Under the pieces are notes generated by a model. The model did not search any database and had not been told where the DNA came from. It saw nothing but the letters and a program-made list of their open reading frames with translations. 64,000 nt of DNA, from the NCBI RefSeq assembly GCF_024363565.1, contig NZ_JAJEKE010000020.1:19797-83796 (forward strand), written 5' to 3'. Positions 43,678 to 52,272 of the stretch are shown here, in pieces (positions within the stretch are counted from its first letter, which is position 1; every line of letters starts with the position of its first letter). This stretch comes from Lutispora saccharofermentans. GTDB taxonomy: Bacteria; Bacillota; Clostridia; Lutisporales; Lutisporaceae. Made by a program: the position numbers and the translations under genes.

Positions 43678-44802
43678 CTAAAATCTTGAGTTCTTAACCC
43701 TGAGCTCTACACTCTGCGCATATATTTCATCAGCCGTAGACCCTGGGATATCTATATCGTTCCACAGTTCCTGGGATTTCACCGCTTGGCCTGCAAGCAT
43801 ATATAATCCGTTTGCTGCCGTCAAGCCCTTCTCCCTCGCATATTTTAAAAATAAGGTTTCAGATGGGTTATATATCAAGTCTATCGCATAGGAGAAATTT
43901 CCGATAATGTCGGGAGGTACAGGGCACACATCTATATCGGGATGCATACCGCAAGGCGTGCAATTTATTATCATATCAAAGGAACGCAGCAAGCCCGCTT
44001 CTTCATAGCCGTATATGCCCAAATCCTTGAATCTGCATTTCGCAGAATCCTTATTCCTGCTTACCAGAGCTATCTCTTTTATTCCATTGTCCTTCAGATA
44101 GCGGACTACCGAATTGGCGGCACCGCCTGCCCCTAATATCACGGCCTTTTTGTGGTGCAAGTCTACGTTCATCTTATCCAGCATCATTCCAAAGCCGTAG
44201 TAGTCGGTATTGAACCCATATGCTTTCTTTTCCCTGAAGCATATGGTGTTTACCGCACCTATTCCTTTTGCCTCCCGTGATACTTCGTCCAGATATTCCA
44301 TCACTTCAACCTTATAGGGTATGGTGACGTTCACCCCTTTTATGTTCAAATGCTTAAGGCCGTCTAAGGCCCGGCTGAGGCTGTCCCTTTCAACCTCAAA
44401 TAAGTGATAGCAGCCTTTTATGCCAAGCTTTTGCATTATTATCGAATGTATGGCCGGGGAAAAGCTATGCCCCAGCTTTTCTCCTATAAGCCCATATAGT
44501 TTAACATCCGAAGATTCCGGAGCATCGGATATACAAGACATCCTTGAAGCCTGGTATTTTCTGCTTATGTCCATCAAGCACTGAAAAAATTCCTCCGTCT
44601 CCTTCTCAATATCCTTATTTTTCAGCCTGGAAAGGTTCTTCGCTATGACCTCTTTTTCCCGCTCCTTCACCAGTATGGGCAGTTTATTCTTCTCCTTATA
44701 GTCCGCAACCTCTGCAGCGATATTCATTCTTCTTTCAAAAAGCTCCGTAAGCTGCTTGTCGATTTCATCTATGCTGTGTCTCAGACTTTCAATATCTTTC
44801 AT
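43678..44802 (-). CDS. Chorismate mutase-shikimate dehydrogenase fusion
   Basis: A 374-residue bifunctional protein. Residues 1-90 form an AroQ-type chorismate mutase helix bundle (LRHSIDEIDKQLTELFERRM; EVADYKEKNKLPILVKERE). Residues 98-370 are shikimate dehydrogenase: LYGLIGEKLGHSFSPAIHS near 102, GVNVTIPYK near 155, catalytic-region NTDYYGFGMML near 200, NADP loop LGAGGAANSVVRYL near 222, and TPCGMHP near 282. It would make shikimate from 3-dehydroshikimate and convert chorismate to prephenate. The start ATG overlaps the TAA of aroC, indicating translational coupling. Fusing these non-consecutive steps is unusual but reported in some Clostridia. Confidence 0.92.
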   Translation of the reverse strand: MKDIESLRHSIDEIDKQLTELFERRMNIAAEVADYKEKNKLPILVKEREKEVIAKNLSRLKNKDIEKETEEFFQCLMDISRKYQASRMSCISDAPESSDVKLYGLIGEKLGHSFSPAIHSIIMQKLGIKGCYHLFEVERDSLSRALDGLKHLNIKGVNVTIPYKVEVMEYLDEVSREAKGIGAVNTICFREKKAYGFNTDYYGFGMMLDKMNVDLHHKKAVILGAGGAANSVVRYLKDNGIKEIALVSRNKDSAKCRFKDLGIYGYEEAGLLRSFDMIINCTPCGMHPDIDVCPVPPDIIGNFSYAIDLIYNPSETLFLKYAREKGLTAANGLYMLAGQAVKSQELWNDIDIPGSTADEIYAQSVELRVKNSRF

Positions 44803-45893
44803 TATTTCACCCGGCTTTCAAAGAGCATAAAGTCCAACAGCACCAGAGCCGCCGCAGCTTCTACAACAGGCACCGCCCTGGAAACTATGCAGGGATCATG
44901 CCTGCCCGATACCTGTATGCTCGTATTCTTTTTTCCCTTTATATCCACTGTCCTCTGCTCTCTGCCTATGGATGGGGTCGGTTTGATCGCCGCCCTGAAA
45001 ACGAGAGGCATTCCACAGGTGATTCCTCCCAAAATGCCGCCGTTATTATTGGTATATGTCTTTACGATTCCGTCTTTAATATACAGCTCATCATTGGCTT
45101 CCGACCCTCTCATATATGCGATGTCAAAGCCTGCGCCAAATTCTACCCCCTTGACGGAGGGGATTGAAAACAGCAGATGCGACAAGCTGCTTTCTACAGA
45201 GTCAAAGAACGGATCTCCCAATCCCTCCGGCACATTTACAGCTGCACATTCAATGATTCCTCCTAGTGAGTCTGCCTGCTCCATTGCGGCTAGAACAGCT
45301 TCCTTCATTTTTTCACCGATTTGGTCATCTATCACCGGCAGCACCTTGTCTCTTATGGATTTTAAGGCTTGTGCATCAATATTCACAGGATCAAAAGCCT
45401 CATCCTGTACACTTCCTATGCTTTTTATATGGCTCCCTATGATCACTCCTCTTTTCTCAAGCATCTGCCTTGCTATAGCGCCTGCGAATACGAGGGGAGC
45501 CGTTAGCCTTCCGGAGAAATGTCCGCCCCCTCTATAATCATTAAAGCCTTTATATTTCACATAACCTGTATAATCAGCATGGCCTGGCCTCATTTTTGCT
45601 TGCATTTCCGAATAATGAGCCGATATACTGTCGGTATTCTTTATGATGGCGCACAGAGGCGCTCCTGTCGTCCTGCCTTCAAAGAATCCGCTGATTATTT
45701 CAAACTCATCCTCCTCCGCTCTGGAGGTGGAAAGAATGCTTTTACCCGGTGCTCTTCTTGCCATTTCCTGCTTGATGCCATCAATATCTATCTCAAAGCC
45801 CGGAGGCAGTCCGTCAATATTTATCCCTATTGCTTTACCGTGGGATTCTCCGAATATAGAAAGTCTGATGCTCTTACCCCATATTCCACTCAT
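44802..45893 (-). CDS. aroC: Chorismate synthase
   Basis: A 363-residue FMN enzyme making chorismate from EPSP. ATG at 45893 (MSGIWGKSIRLSIFGESHGK) has GGGAGG 8 bases upstream and is preferred over upstream ATGs. Signatures: GESHGKAIGINIDGLPPG near residue 14, GRTTGAPLCAIIKNTD near 79, RPGHADYTGYVKYKGFNDYR near 102, GGHFSGRLTA near 125 and SVGPQRTVD-like SIGREQRTVDI near 310. It overlaps the end of aroA by 20 bases and its stop overlaps the next start, so the three genes are tightly coupled. Confidence 0.96.
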   Translation of the reverse strand: MSGIWGKSIRLSIFGESHGKAIGINIDGLPPGFEIDIDGIKQEMARRAPGKSILSTSRAEEDEFEIISGFFEGRTTGAPLCAIIKNTDSISAHYSEMQAKMRPGHADYTGYVKYKGFNDYRGGGHFSGRLTAPLVFAGAIARQMLEKRGVIIGSHIKSIGSVQDEAFDPVNIDAQALKSIRDKVLPVIDDQIGEKMKEAVLAAMEQADSLGGIIECAAVNVPEGLGDPFFDSVESSLSHLLFSIPSVKGVEFGAGFDIAYMRGSEANDELYIKDGIVKTYTNNNGGILGGITCGMPLVFRAAIKPTPSIGREQRTVDIKGKKNTSIQVSGRHDPCIVSRAVPVVEAAAALVLLDFMLFESRVK

Positions 45894-47163
45894 CTGCATT
45901 GCCTCCCAAACTTTTGAAATCATTCCAGAAACCCGGATAAGACTTTTTCACCGCATGGCTGTTCCTAATCGTTACGGCATCTTTGCATCTCGTGGAAGCG
46001 ATGGCTAAGGACATTGCTATCCTGTGGTCATTCCAGCTATCTGCTATGCCTCCATCCAAGGATTTCCTTCCGTTGATGATGAGCCCGTCTTCCAGTTCTC
46101 GGATATCTGCGCCCAGATTGCGGAGCCCTTCGCATATGGCTTTCAACCTGTCGCATTCTTTTATCCTTAGCCTTCCTGCATTCACTATTTTTGTTGTACC
46201 GCGGCTTAAAGCTCCCAATACCGCAAGTATGGGTATTATATCGGGAAATTGGGAGCCGTCGATCACAGTCCCTTGAGTATCGGCTCCATAGGCCTGAATG
46301 TAGCCTCCCTTGGTTTCGACTTTGCCTCCCATAGCTTCGATGATTCCCAATACGGCTTTGTCTCCCTGAAGAGAATCTATATTCAGCCCCTTGCATTTTA
46401 TATCGTTTCCTAAAGCTCCGGCCACAAGATAAAACGCTCCCTGGGAGAAATCTCCCTCCACAGCATAATCTGTGGGCTTGTATATCTGCCTGCCCTTTAT
46501 ATAAAACTCTCTCGACTTGCTTTGCTGTATGTCTATGCCGAATCTTTTCTGCATATCAATGGTCAAATCTATGTATCCCCTGGACTCCATATCGGTTGTA
46601 ACCGTTATTTTGGAATCTCCGTCAAGCAAGGGAAGGGCCAGCAAAAGGCCGCTTATAAACTGGGAGCTTATGTCTCCCCTAATCTTGTATTCCCCCGGCT
46701 TCATGCTGCCCTTTATTTTGAGATTCAAGCCATCCTTCTCATATTCATAGCTTATGCCATGCTTTTCAAATATTTCATAATATAAGTCCAAAGGCCTCTT
46801 GCCCAAATTTCCCCTGCCTGTAAACACAACGCTGTTTTCTTTTGTAAGAGAAATAGGTATCAGCAGCCTTAATGTAGTTCCTGACTCGTTGCAATCTATG
46901 ACATTGGTAAAAGCAGCATTTGCGTTATCAAGAAATTCGGCACCGTTTATTATAAAGCCGCTGCTGCTTTTTTCAATCTCCGATCCCAGAGCTCTCATGC
47001 CTTCTATTGTAGCTGTCAGATCATCAGAAAGATCAATATTTGATATGCTGCTTTTGCCTGCCCCAAGACCTCCGCAGATCACTACCCTGTGCGCCATGCT
47101 TTTGGAGGGGGGCACATTTATTGTCCCCCTAAGCTTTGAGGGCATTATTTTTACGCTTTTCAT
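45874..47163 (-). CDS. aroA: 3-phosphoshikimate 1-carboxyvinyltransferase (EPSP synthase)
   Basis: A 429-residue two-domain enzyme that condenses shikimate-3-phosphate with PEP. Visible motifs: LRGTINVPPSKSMAHRVVI near residue 11, NCNESGTTLRLLIPI-like DCNESGTTLRLLIPISL near 89, GRGNLGKRPLDLYYE near 115, GDISSQFISGLLLALPLL near 160, and late RLRIKECDRLKAICEGLRNL near 325 with DHRIAMSLAIA near 385. It lies between aroB (71 bases upstream, across a hairpin repeat) and aroC (overlapping). The PSKS/GNxGT pattern departs slightly (NESGTT), as in class II enzymes. Confidence 0.95.
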   Translation of the reverse strand: MKSVKIMPSKLRGTINVPPSKSMAHRVVICGGLGAGKSSISNIDLSDDLTATIEGMRALGSEIEKSSSGFIINGAEFLDNANAAFTNVIDCNESGTTLRLLIPISLTKENSVVFTGRGNLGKRPLDLYYEIFEKHGISYEYEKDGLNLKIKGSMKPGEYKIRGDISSQFISGLLLALPLLDGDSKITVTTDMESRGYIDLTIDMQKRFGIDIQQSKSREFYIKGRQIYKPTDYAVEGDFSQGAFYLVAGALGNDIKCKGLNIDSLQGDKAVLGIIEAMGGKVETKGGYIQAYGADTQGTVIDGSQFPDIIPILAVLGALSRGTTKIVNAGRLRIKECDRLKAICEGLRNLGADIRELEDGLIINGRKSLDGGIADSWNDHRIAMSLAIASTRCKDAVTIRNSHAVKKSYPGFWNDFKSLGGNADEWNMG

Positions 47164-47188
47164 GGGTTCACCGCCTTTGGAATTTAAA

Positions 47189-47231
47189 GTTGTGCTAACT
47201 GATAATGCACTCTTTTATCAGTTAGCACAAC
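47189..47231. repeat. Hairpin repeat, family C short copy
   Basis: GTTGTGCTAACTGATAA and its exact complement (17-bp stem, 9-base loop) between aroB and aroA. It matches the outer ends of the longer element at 48411-48580. Confidence 0.85.
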
Positions 47232-47234
47232 ATG

Positions 47235-48323
47235 TTAATTTCGAGTTATTGCAGCAAAATCAAATTTCTCTTTTATAAAGTCTGTGCTGGTTTTTATTAC
47301 TTCGGCATCTCCTATTTCTTTAAGCACAACAATATTTATATGATCTCCCACATTTTTTTTGTCGAGCTTGATGCCCTCAAATATTTTTGAAGTATCATCG
47401 ATGTCTATGCAGTGCGGGAGATTATATTTGCACAGTATATTCCTTATGGCCTCAGCGGTGCCTGCCCGTGTCATGCCCAAATCCTCGCTGAACCTGGTCA
47501 TCATATGCATACCTATGGCCACAGCCTCACCATGCGTATACTTCTCATAATTAAAATATTTTTCTATTGCATGGCCTATTGTATGTCCGAAATTCAGGAG
47601 CATCCTGGCTCCCGTATCTTTTTCGTCCTTTTCTACAAGCTCTTTTTTTATGGTACAGCAGGAATGTATCATATATTCCATGCTCTCATTCAATTCTTCA
47701 ATCGTATTATAATCCGACAAGGCAAGAAATAATTTTTTGTCCCTTATGCAGCCGTATTTTATCGCTTCCGCCAGCCCGTCGTAGAGGAACCTTTTGTCAA
47801 GAGTTTTCAAAAGCTCCGGATCTATAAATACTGCTTTCGGATGATAAAAGCTTCCCACAAGGTTTTTGCCTTGCTTGAGATCTACGGCCACCTTTCCTCC
47901 TATACTGCTATCTATTTGGGCCAATAATGAGGTGGGAACCTGCACATAGGGTATGCCCCGAAGGTATGTTGAGGCTGCAAATCCTCCTATATCTCCTGCT
48001 ACGCCTCCCCCAAATACGACTATAAGATGGCTCCTGTTGATCCCTGAATCTATCAGTGAGTCGTAGATGCCCAAAAGGGTATCGAAGGACTTGCTTTTTT
48101 CTCCCGGGGGCAGCACTATACTGCTCGCCTCAAATCCTGCAGCCTTAAGTGCGGGAAAAAGCCGGCCGCCATAGAGGCAGTTCAGGTTTTCATCAGTGAT
48201 CACCGCTATTTTGGAGCCGCCGTATATCTTCCTTATCTCTGTCCCAAGCTCATCTATCAAGCCCTTGCGGATATATATCGGATATTTCTTATGCCCTAAG
48301 TTTATATCAAGAAAGCTGTTCAT
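47235..48323 (-). CDS. aroB: 3-dehydroquinate synthase
   Basis: A 362-residue NAD- and metal-dependent enzyme converting DAHP to 3-dehydroquinate. ATG at 48323 follows GGGGAG by 5 bases; the preceding TTG is less likely. Motifs: VITDENLNCLYGGRL near residue 37, PPGEKSKSFDTLLGIYDSL near 70, VFGGGVAGDIGGFAASTYLRG near 101, QVPTSLLAQIDSSIGGKVAV near 127, and LLNFGHTIGHAIEKYFNYEK near 240 with the metal histidines. It is the first gene of the shikimate group. No DAHP synthase or dehydroquinase gene is in the window. Confidence 0.95.
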   Translation of the reverse strand: MNSFLDINLGHKKYPIYIRKGLIDELGTEIRKIYGGSKIAVITDENLNCLYGGRLFPALKAAGFEASSIVLPPGEKSKSFDTLLGIYDSLIDSGINRSHLIVVFGGGVAGDIGGFAASTYLRGIPYVQVPTSLLAQIDSSIGGKVAVDLKQGKNLVGSFYHPKAVFIDPELLKTLDKRFLYDGLAEAIKYGCIRDKKLFLALSDYNTIEELNESMEYMIHSCCTIKKELVEKDEKDTGARMLLNFGHTIGHAIEKYFNYEKYTHGEAVAIGMHMMTRFSEDLGMTRAGTAEAIRNILCKYNLPHCIDIDDTSKIFEGIKLDKKNVGDHINIVVLKEIGDAEVIKTSTDFIKEKFDFAAITRN

Positions 48324-48410
48324 CAAATCTCCCCTATTCTTCTTCCGGCTCCTATGAAATTCTCCACAAGCATGTTTTTATCCTTTTTTACTATTGTATT
48401 TTTTATTATC

Positions 48411-48580
48411 CCGTTTAACTTAATCTGTTGTGCTGGCTGATAAAAGAGTATTTTGTGAAGAGACTTAGAGTTTGTTAGCGAAGTATAGGAAAAGTTTTGA
48501 CGCAGCCCTATACAAGCTTACAAACTCTTAGCCTCGAAGCTTTATACTTGTTATCAGCTATCACAACAGATTAACTTAAC
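48411..48580. repeat. Large palindromic MITE-like element, family C long copy
   Basis: Outer arms AATCTGTTGTGCTGGCTGATAA and, at the right end, TTATCAGCTATCACAACAGATT; inner arms GACTTAGAGTTTG/CAAACTCTTAGCC. About 170 bases in total. It provides the stop codon (48571) of the DUF438 gene. A half copy is visible at 49994-50012. Confidence 0.8.
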
Positions 48581-49800
48581 AGTCTCTTTTCCCCCTGTAT
48601 GTCCTGAATGGGCTTGATGTTCTGTGTCACTTCCAGAGTGCCCATATAGTTGCCTTCCCTGTCCCTGACTGCAAAGTATCTGATATATACAAACAGCTCT
48701 CCCATCTTGATCCAGAAATCCTCGTGGTCTTTTGTCCCTGCTTTGAAATCATGCAATATCTTCTCCACTGTATGGACGCTTGCCGGCGGATGGCAGTTTT
48801 GGACTGTCCTTCCTATAACAGCTTTTGTTCTGGCAAATATCCTCTCCTTGCCTTGTGAAAAGTACTTCACCACATCATCTTTATCAATGAAGGTTATATC
48901 AAAGGGCAGGGTATTTAATAATGACTCAAGCTCCTCAACCCTTAAGATGCCCGCATCGAATCTTACATAGCCCGCTGCCTCTCCTGCCGCATCATTCTTA
49001 TCCTTCTTCTCTATATTTACTCTTTGAGGCTTCCACACACCTTCCGGTTCAGTGAGACAGTACCCTATTTCCTGGCTTTCCTCCATTATTGATATCCATT
49101 CATCCTCTGTGAAGCTGTCCTTGCACATAGGGAACAGTATATTTTCTTCCTTGTAAATCATCTCAGAGACCTTTTTCGTCAGGGCTTCCAGTCTTTTTAC
49201 CACTTCTTCCTTGTTTCCCCTGTAGCTTTCCAGCTCCACCTTTATGCCTTTTATTTCAGCCCTTATCTCATCATCTACGCCCCACATAACCTTAGGAGGC
49301 GCTGTTATGCCATATTTCTCCAGGTAGGGAAAGATAAGATTTTCTTTTCTGCTGTAGTGCTTGTCGATATCCCAAAGAAGGTTCAGATTTTCTATCAGCT
49401 TGTTTATATTATCCTTGCCGTCGTCTGCTTTAAAAGCATCTAATGCATCGCTGAGCTGTCCTCCCATTAATTTTTCCAGCTCTCTGTTTTCCAGTTTAAA
49501 AGTATTAAGAGGATGTCCTGATATTTTTTCAAGCTCCCGTTCATCAGCCTTGTGTATCTCTTCAATGGAACCTTTAAATACTGCGGAATGAACATCACAA
49601 AGCCTTTGAACCTCTTCCACCGGCATGCCTTCTGCGATTATAGCCGCTTCCATCTCCGATATCTCCGATGCGGAGATTCCTTTAATCAGCTCTGCAAACC
49701 TCGACTTTACTTCCTCTACGCTTTTTCCTTCATGGAGCTCAAGTATCAACTGCTTCAGCACTTTTTTCCTGTATTCTCTGTTATTTATTATTTCACTCAT
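48571..49800 (-). CDS. DUF438/hemerythrin/PAS-domain protein
   Basis: A 409-residue cytosolic protein. Residues 5-85 match DUF438 (EYRKKVLKQLILELHEGKSV; SEISEMEAAIIAEGMP). Residues 90-235 are a hemerythrin HHE-type helical bundle with HPLNTFKLEN, HYSRKENLIFPYLEKYGI and KEENILFPM, which would hold a di-iron centre. Residues 285-400 form a PAS-like domain (DITFIDKDDVVKYFSQGKER; VQNCHPPASVHTVEKIL), a variant seen in these proteins. It probably senses oxygen, nitric oxide or redox state. It lies downstream of CooS in the same direction, 250 bases away beyond a hairpin. Its 3' end is in a family C repeat. Confidence 0.88.
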   Translation of the reverse strand: MSEIINNREYRKKVLKQLILELHEGKSVEEVKSRFAELIKGISASEISEMEAAIIAEGMPVEEVQRLCDVHSAVFKGSIEEIHKADERELEKISGHPLNTFKLENRELEKLMGGQLSDALDAFKADDGKDNINKLIENLNLLWDIDKHYSRKENLIFPYLEKYGITAPPKVMWGVDDEIRAEIKGIKVELESYRGNKEEVVKRLEALTKKVSEMIYKEENILFPMCKDSFTEDEWISIMEESQEIGYCLTEPEGVWKPQRVNIEKKDKNDAAGEAAGYVRFDAGILRVEELESLLNTLPFDITFIDKDDVVKYFSQGKERIFARTKAVIGRTVQNCHPPASVHTVEKILHDFKAGTKDHEDFWIKMGELFVYIRYFAVRDREGNYMGTLEVTQNIKPIQDIQGEKRLLS

Positions 49801-49929
49801 TTAAAACCCTCCTATATAAATTTTGTAACGAGATGATTATATGAATTTTAATATATTGTCTGGATAATTATGTTAGCTTAATTATAAATCTCAATCAGAG
49901 CCTTTTCTGTAATCAATATCACCATTTGA

Positions 49930-49958
49930 AAATAGACCACAAATCAAGTGGTCTATTT
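49930..49958 (-). terminator. Hairpin terminator after the cooS-like gene
   Basis: AAATAGACCAC, a 7-base loop, GTGGTCTATTT: 11-bp perfect stem with T-rich flank in the minus direction. Located between the CooS stop and the DUF438 start. Confidence 0.7.
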
Positions 49959-50050
49959 CTATATATAACGTGAAAAAGATTTTACAGCAATCGTTATCAG
50001 TCAGCATAACAGCTATGTAGAATATTTAATGCGTTATATATAGTAAAATC

Positions 50051-51964
50051 TTATTTCAACCCAAGGGCTTTTCTCTTTTTGTTGATATGCTCTTCTATGC
50101 CGTCTGCAGCTTCTCTGGGGTTATCTCCCAGCCCTACCTTACCTCCCGTAAGCCCCTCCACATCCTCTGTCAGCAGCTTTACAAGACCCGGGGCACCTGT
50201 AATGAAGGGCACCGGAGAAAGATGAGTATAGGCCCCGTATGCTATGGCAAACACACCGTCTATAGTAGCCTTCTGCTCCATCCATTCGGGTGCAGTTACG
50301 GCTATGGGCAACTGGGGCACATCGACATCCATATGATCTGCCAAGGCTGTCACCAGCATGGATATCCTTCCGGTGTCCGTACAGGTGCCGAAGCTCAGTA
50401 CAGGCGGAAGCTTCAGCATGCTGCATACCTCCGCCAGGCCTTCGCCGGCCAGCTTGACGGCATCCAGATTGCATAGCCCCGCTACCTCCAAGCCGTGATT
50501 GCCGCAGCCTGCACTGACCACCAGAATATTCCTTCTTATGAGCTCTTTTGTGAGATTCACAGTATTCCAGTCCTGAGGACCGTTTCTCAAGGTAGAGCAA
50601 TTCGCCAGAGCTGCAACACCTTTGATCTTGCCCTCACTTATAACCTGAACCAAAGGATCGAGGCTGTTGCCCAGTGCATTGAGCACAGCTTCGGTGGAAA
50701 AGCCGGCTATGGCCTTCTGCTTGATCCTGGGAACCTTTGGCTCTATTTTCCCATGCCTCTTTCGGAAATTCTCAATAGCAAGATTTATCAGCGAGTCCGA
50801 TATAGTGTCAACCTCTTTTGGGTTATAGTCAAAAGCATATTTCAAACCCGGTATCCTTACGATGTCATTGACGCTGACCATAGTGAGCCCATACTTTTCC
50901 GCATAGCGATCTATAGCAGGAGGGGAGCAATTCTCTTCCATTGCAAATACATCAACGGTACCCGTTGCAAGCAGTGGCTCAATGGACAGCCAATTCCCCA
51001 TAAGCCCTACGAATACATCATCCATGTCAAAACGCTGCAGCAGCTCCTGTCCTGTTTCTATAGAGCCTACTATGCGCAGGCCCCTGGCTCCTGCTTTCTT
51101 TGCTCTTTCCTGAACCTCATCTGTTTTTGCTTTTTGCAAGGTTGCCACCCCAAGCCAGGGCTGGTGCCCATTAAAAACTATATTTACATAATCCGGGTCC
51201 ATTATGCCGAGATCGACCTCAACCTCATGGGGTTTTGGGGTTCCGAACAATATATCCTGCACCATTTCAAGGCCGATCTGGGCATTATATATTGTTGATA
51301 TGCCCAGCCTGAGAGATTTCTTGGCCAAAGATACATAGTCCCCATCCACATTGGTAAGGCAGCTCGCTACGCAATCCTGCTCCTCATAGATAACCCCTGC
51401 AGGATATATGCCCAGGCTCCGCCATACCTCTTTTCTTTTTTTGGGTGCAAATACTTCGACCATTGTATTAGGCCTGTCATAATCGCTGTGCAATTCCTCG
51501 AGCAGGAAATCCGCCAGCTTTATGGCCATTTGGTTTATATCCTGCTCCGTATCGATATTCAGCATTTTGCACATCCATTTCAGCTTCTCAGCATCGGTTA
51601 TCTTAAAGGGCGTCTCAGCTTTTGCCGTAGCCTTAAGAGTCCTGAAGGCCTGATAAGCATGGTGCCCGTATGTGCCTGCTCCCATTATGTTATGTAAAAG
51701 AAAAGTTCTCATAGCCATGGCATCAGGCCCTATGCCGCATACACCCCTGGTCTGCCCCGATTTTTCGCTTATTCTGCATGGCCCTTGAGAGCAAAGCTGG
51801 CAGCTCAACCCCTCAAGGCAAAACTTGCAGCGGATTTTTTCCTGCAGAGCATAGCGGTCAAAGACATTAGTCATTCCGTCTTCCCTGATCCTTACCAGCA
51901 TTTCCTCCACAGAGTCATGATAGCTGACCCTTCCTTCAGTTTTTTCCAATATTGTCTCATTCAT
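50051..51964 (-). CDS. CooS-family carbon monoxide dehydrogenase-like protein, divergent active site
   Basis: A 637-residue homologue of the Ni-CODH catalytic subunit. ATG at 51964 follows GGAAGGAG by 8 bases. N-terminal cysteines C55-x2-C58-x4-C63-x12-C76 match the B-cluster. The D-cluster pair is C46-x2-C49 (RCKFC) in place of the wide CX7C form. C-cluster ligands seen are His267 (NGHQPW), C346 (ENCSPP), C456 (LANCST), C487 (SAGCGN) and C528 (GTCTD). The conserved ICCTGNE block, whose cysteine holds the pendant iron, reads SIETGQE at 301-307, so that ligand is absent. No acetyl-CoA synthase or cooC/cooF genes adjoin. CO oxidation is therefore doubtful; a related non-canonical cluster chemistry such as hydroxylamine reduction is possible. 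Confidence 0.85.
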   Translation of the reverse strand: MNETILEKTEGRVSYHDSVEEMLVRIREDGMTNVFDRYALQEKIRCKFCLEGLSCQLCSQGPCRISEKSGQTRGVCGIGPDAMAMRTFLLHNIMGAGTYGHHAYQAFRTLKATAKAETPFKITDAEKLKWMCKMLNIDTEQDINQMAIKLADFLLEELHSDYDRPNTMVEVFAPKKRKEVWRSLGIYPAGVIYEEQDCVASCLTNVDGDYVSLAKKSLRLGISTIYNAQIGLEMVQDILFGTPKPHEVEVDLGIMDPDYVNIVFNGHQPWLGVATLQKAKTDEVQERAKKAGARGLRIVGSIETGQELLQRFDMDDVFVGLMGNWLSIEPLLATGTVDVFAMEENCSPPAIDRYAEKYGLTMVSVNDIVRIPGLKYAFDYNPKEVDTISDSLINLAIENFRKRHGKIEPKVPRIKQKAIAGFSTEAVLNALGNSLDPLVQVISEGKIKGVAALANCSTLRNGPQDWNTVNLTKELIRRNILVVSAGCGNHGLEVAGLCNLDAVKLAGEGLAEVCSMLKLPPVLSFGTCTDTGRISMLVTALADHMDVDVPQLPIAVTAPEWMEQKATIDGVFAIAYGAYTHLSPVPFITGAPGLVKLLTEDVEGLTGGKVGLGDNPREAADGIEEHINKKRKALGLK

Positions 51965-52054
51965 ATTGAATACTCCTTCCTCAGGTTTTCTAGAATAAGT
52001 TTTCCAATAATGGCGCATAGTTATTCTATATTTAATAAATAGGAGGATTTCATT

Positions 52055-52225
52055 ATGACTGAGTTGGAATCGTTGTTGAACGATATAGAGAGGCTTAGGA
52101 AGAACCTGATAAAGCTAATAGAGGAGAAGGGCAATTTGCAAGACTCTGTGATAATTGCTGCAAGTCAGGAGCTAAACGAGGCTATAACAAAATATAATGA
52201 CCTGATAATCAAAAGGGTAAAATAA
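52055..52225 (+). CDS. Spo0E-like sporulation regulatory protein
   Basis: A 56-residue protein with AGGAGG 8 bases before ATG. The pattern LLNDIERLRKNLIKLIEEKG, a spacer, and SQELNEAITKYNDLI matches the Spo0E family signature, in which an SQELD-like motif in two helices binds and dephosphorylates Spo0A~P; here the Asp is replaced by Asn (SQELN). A Rho-independent terminator follows, shared with the convergent cheB. It indicates sporulation potential, though these small phosphatases are present in several copies in spore formers. The family assignment rests on a short sequence. Confidence 0.75.
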   Translation: MTELESLLNDIERLRKNLIKLIEEKGNLQDSVIIAASQELNEAITKYNDLIIKRVK

Positions 52226-52231
52226 AAAAAT

Positions 52232-52258
52232 AAAGTACTGCAAAGCTTGCAGTACTTT
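52232..52258. terminator. Bidirectional terminator between spo0E-like and cheB
   Basis: AAAGTACTGCAA-AGC-TTGCAGTACTTT, a 12-bp perfect stem with A-rich and T-rich flanks, between two convergent genes. Confidence 0.88.
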
Positions 52259-52272
52259 ATTTTGTAGTCTCT

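Noticed and set aside
48571..52018. Full Wood-Ljungdahl (CODH/ACS) cluster
   Set aside because: Only a single CooS-like gene with an altered active site is present; no acs, cooC, corrinoid protein or methyltransferase genes adjoin.
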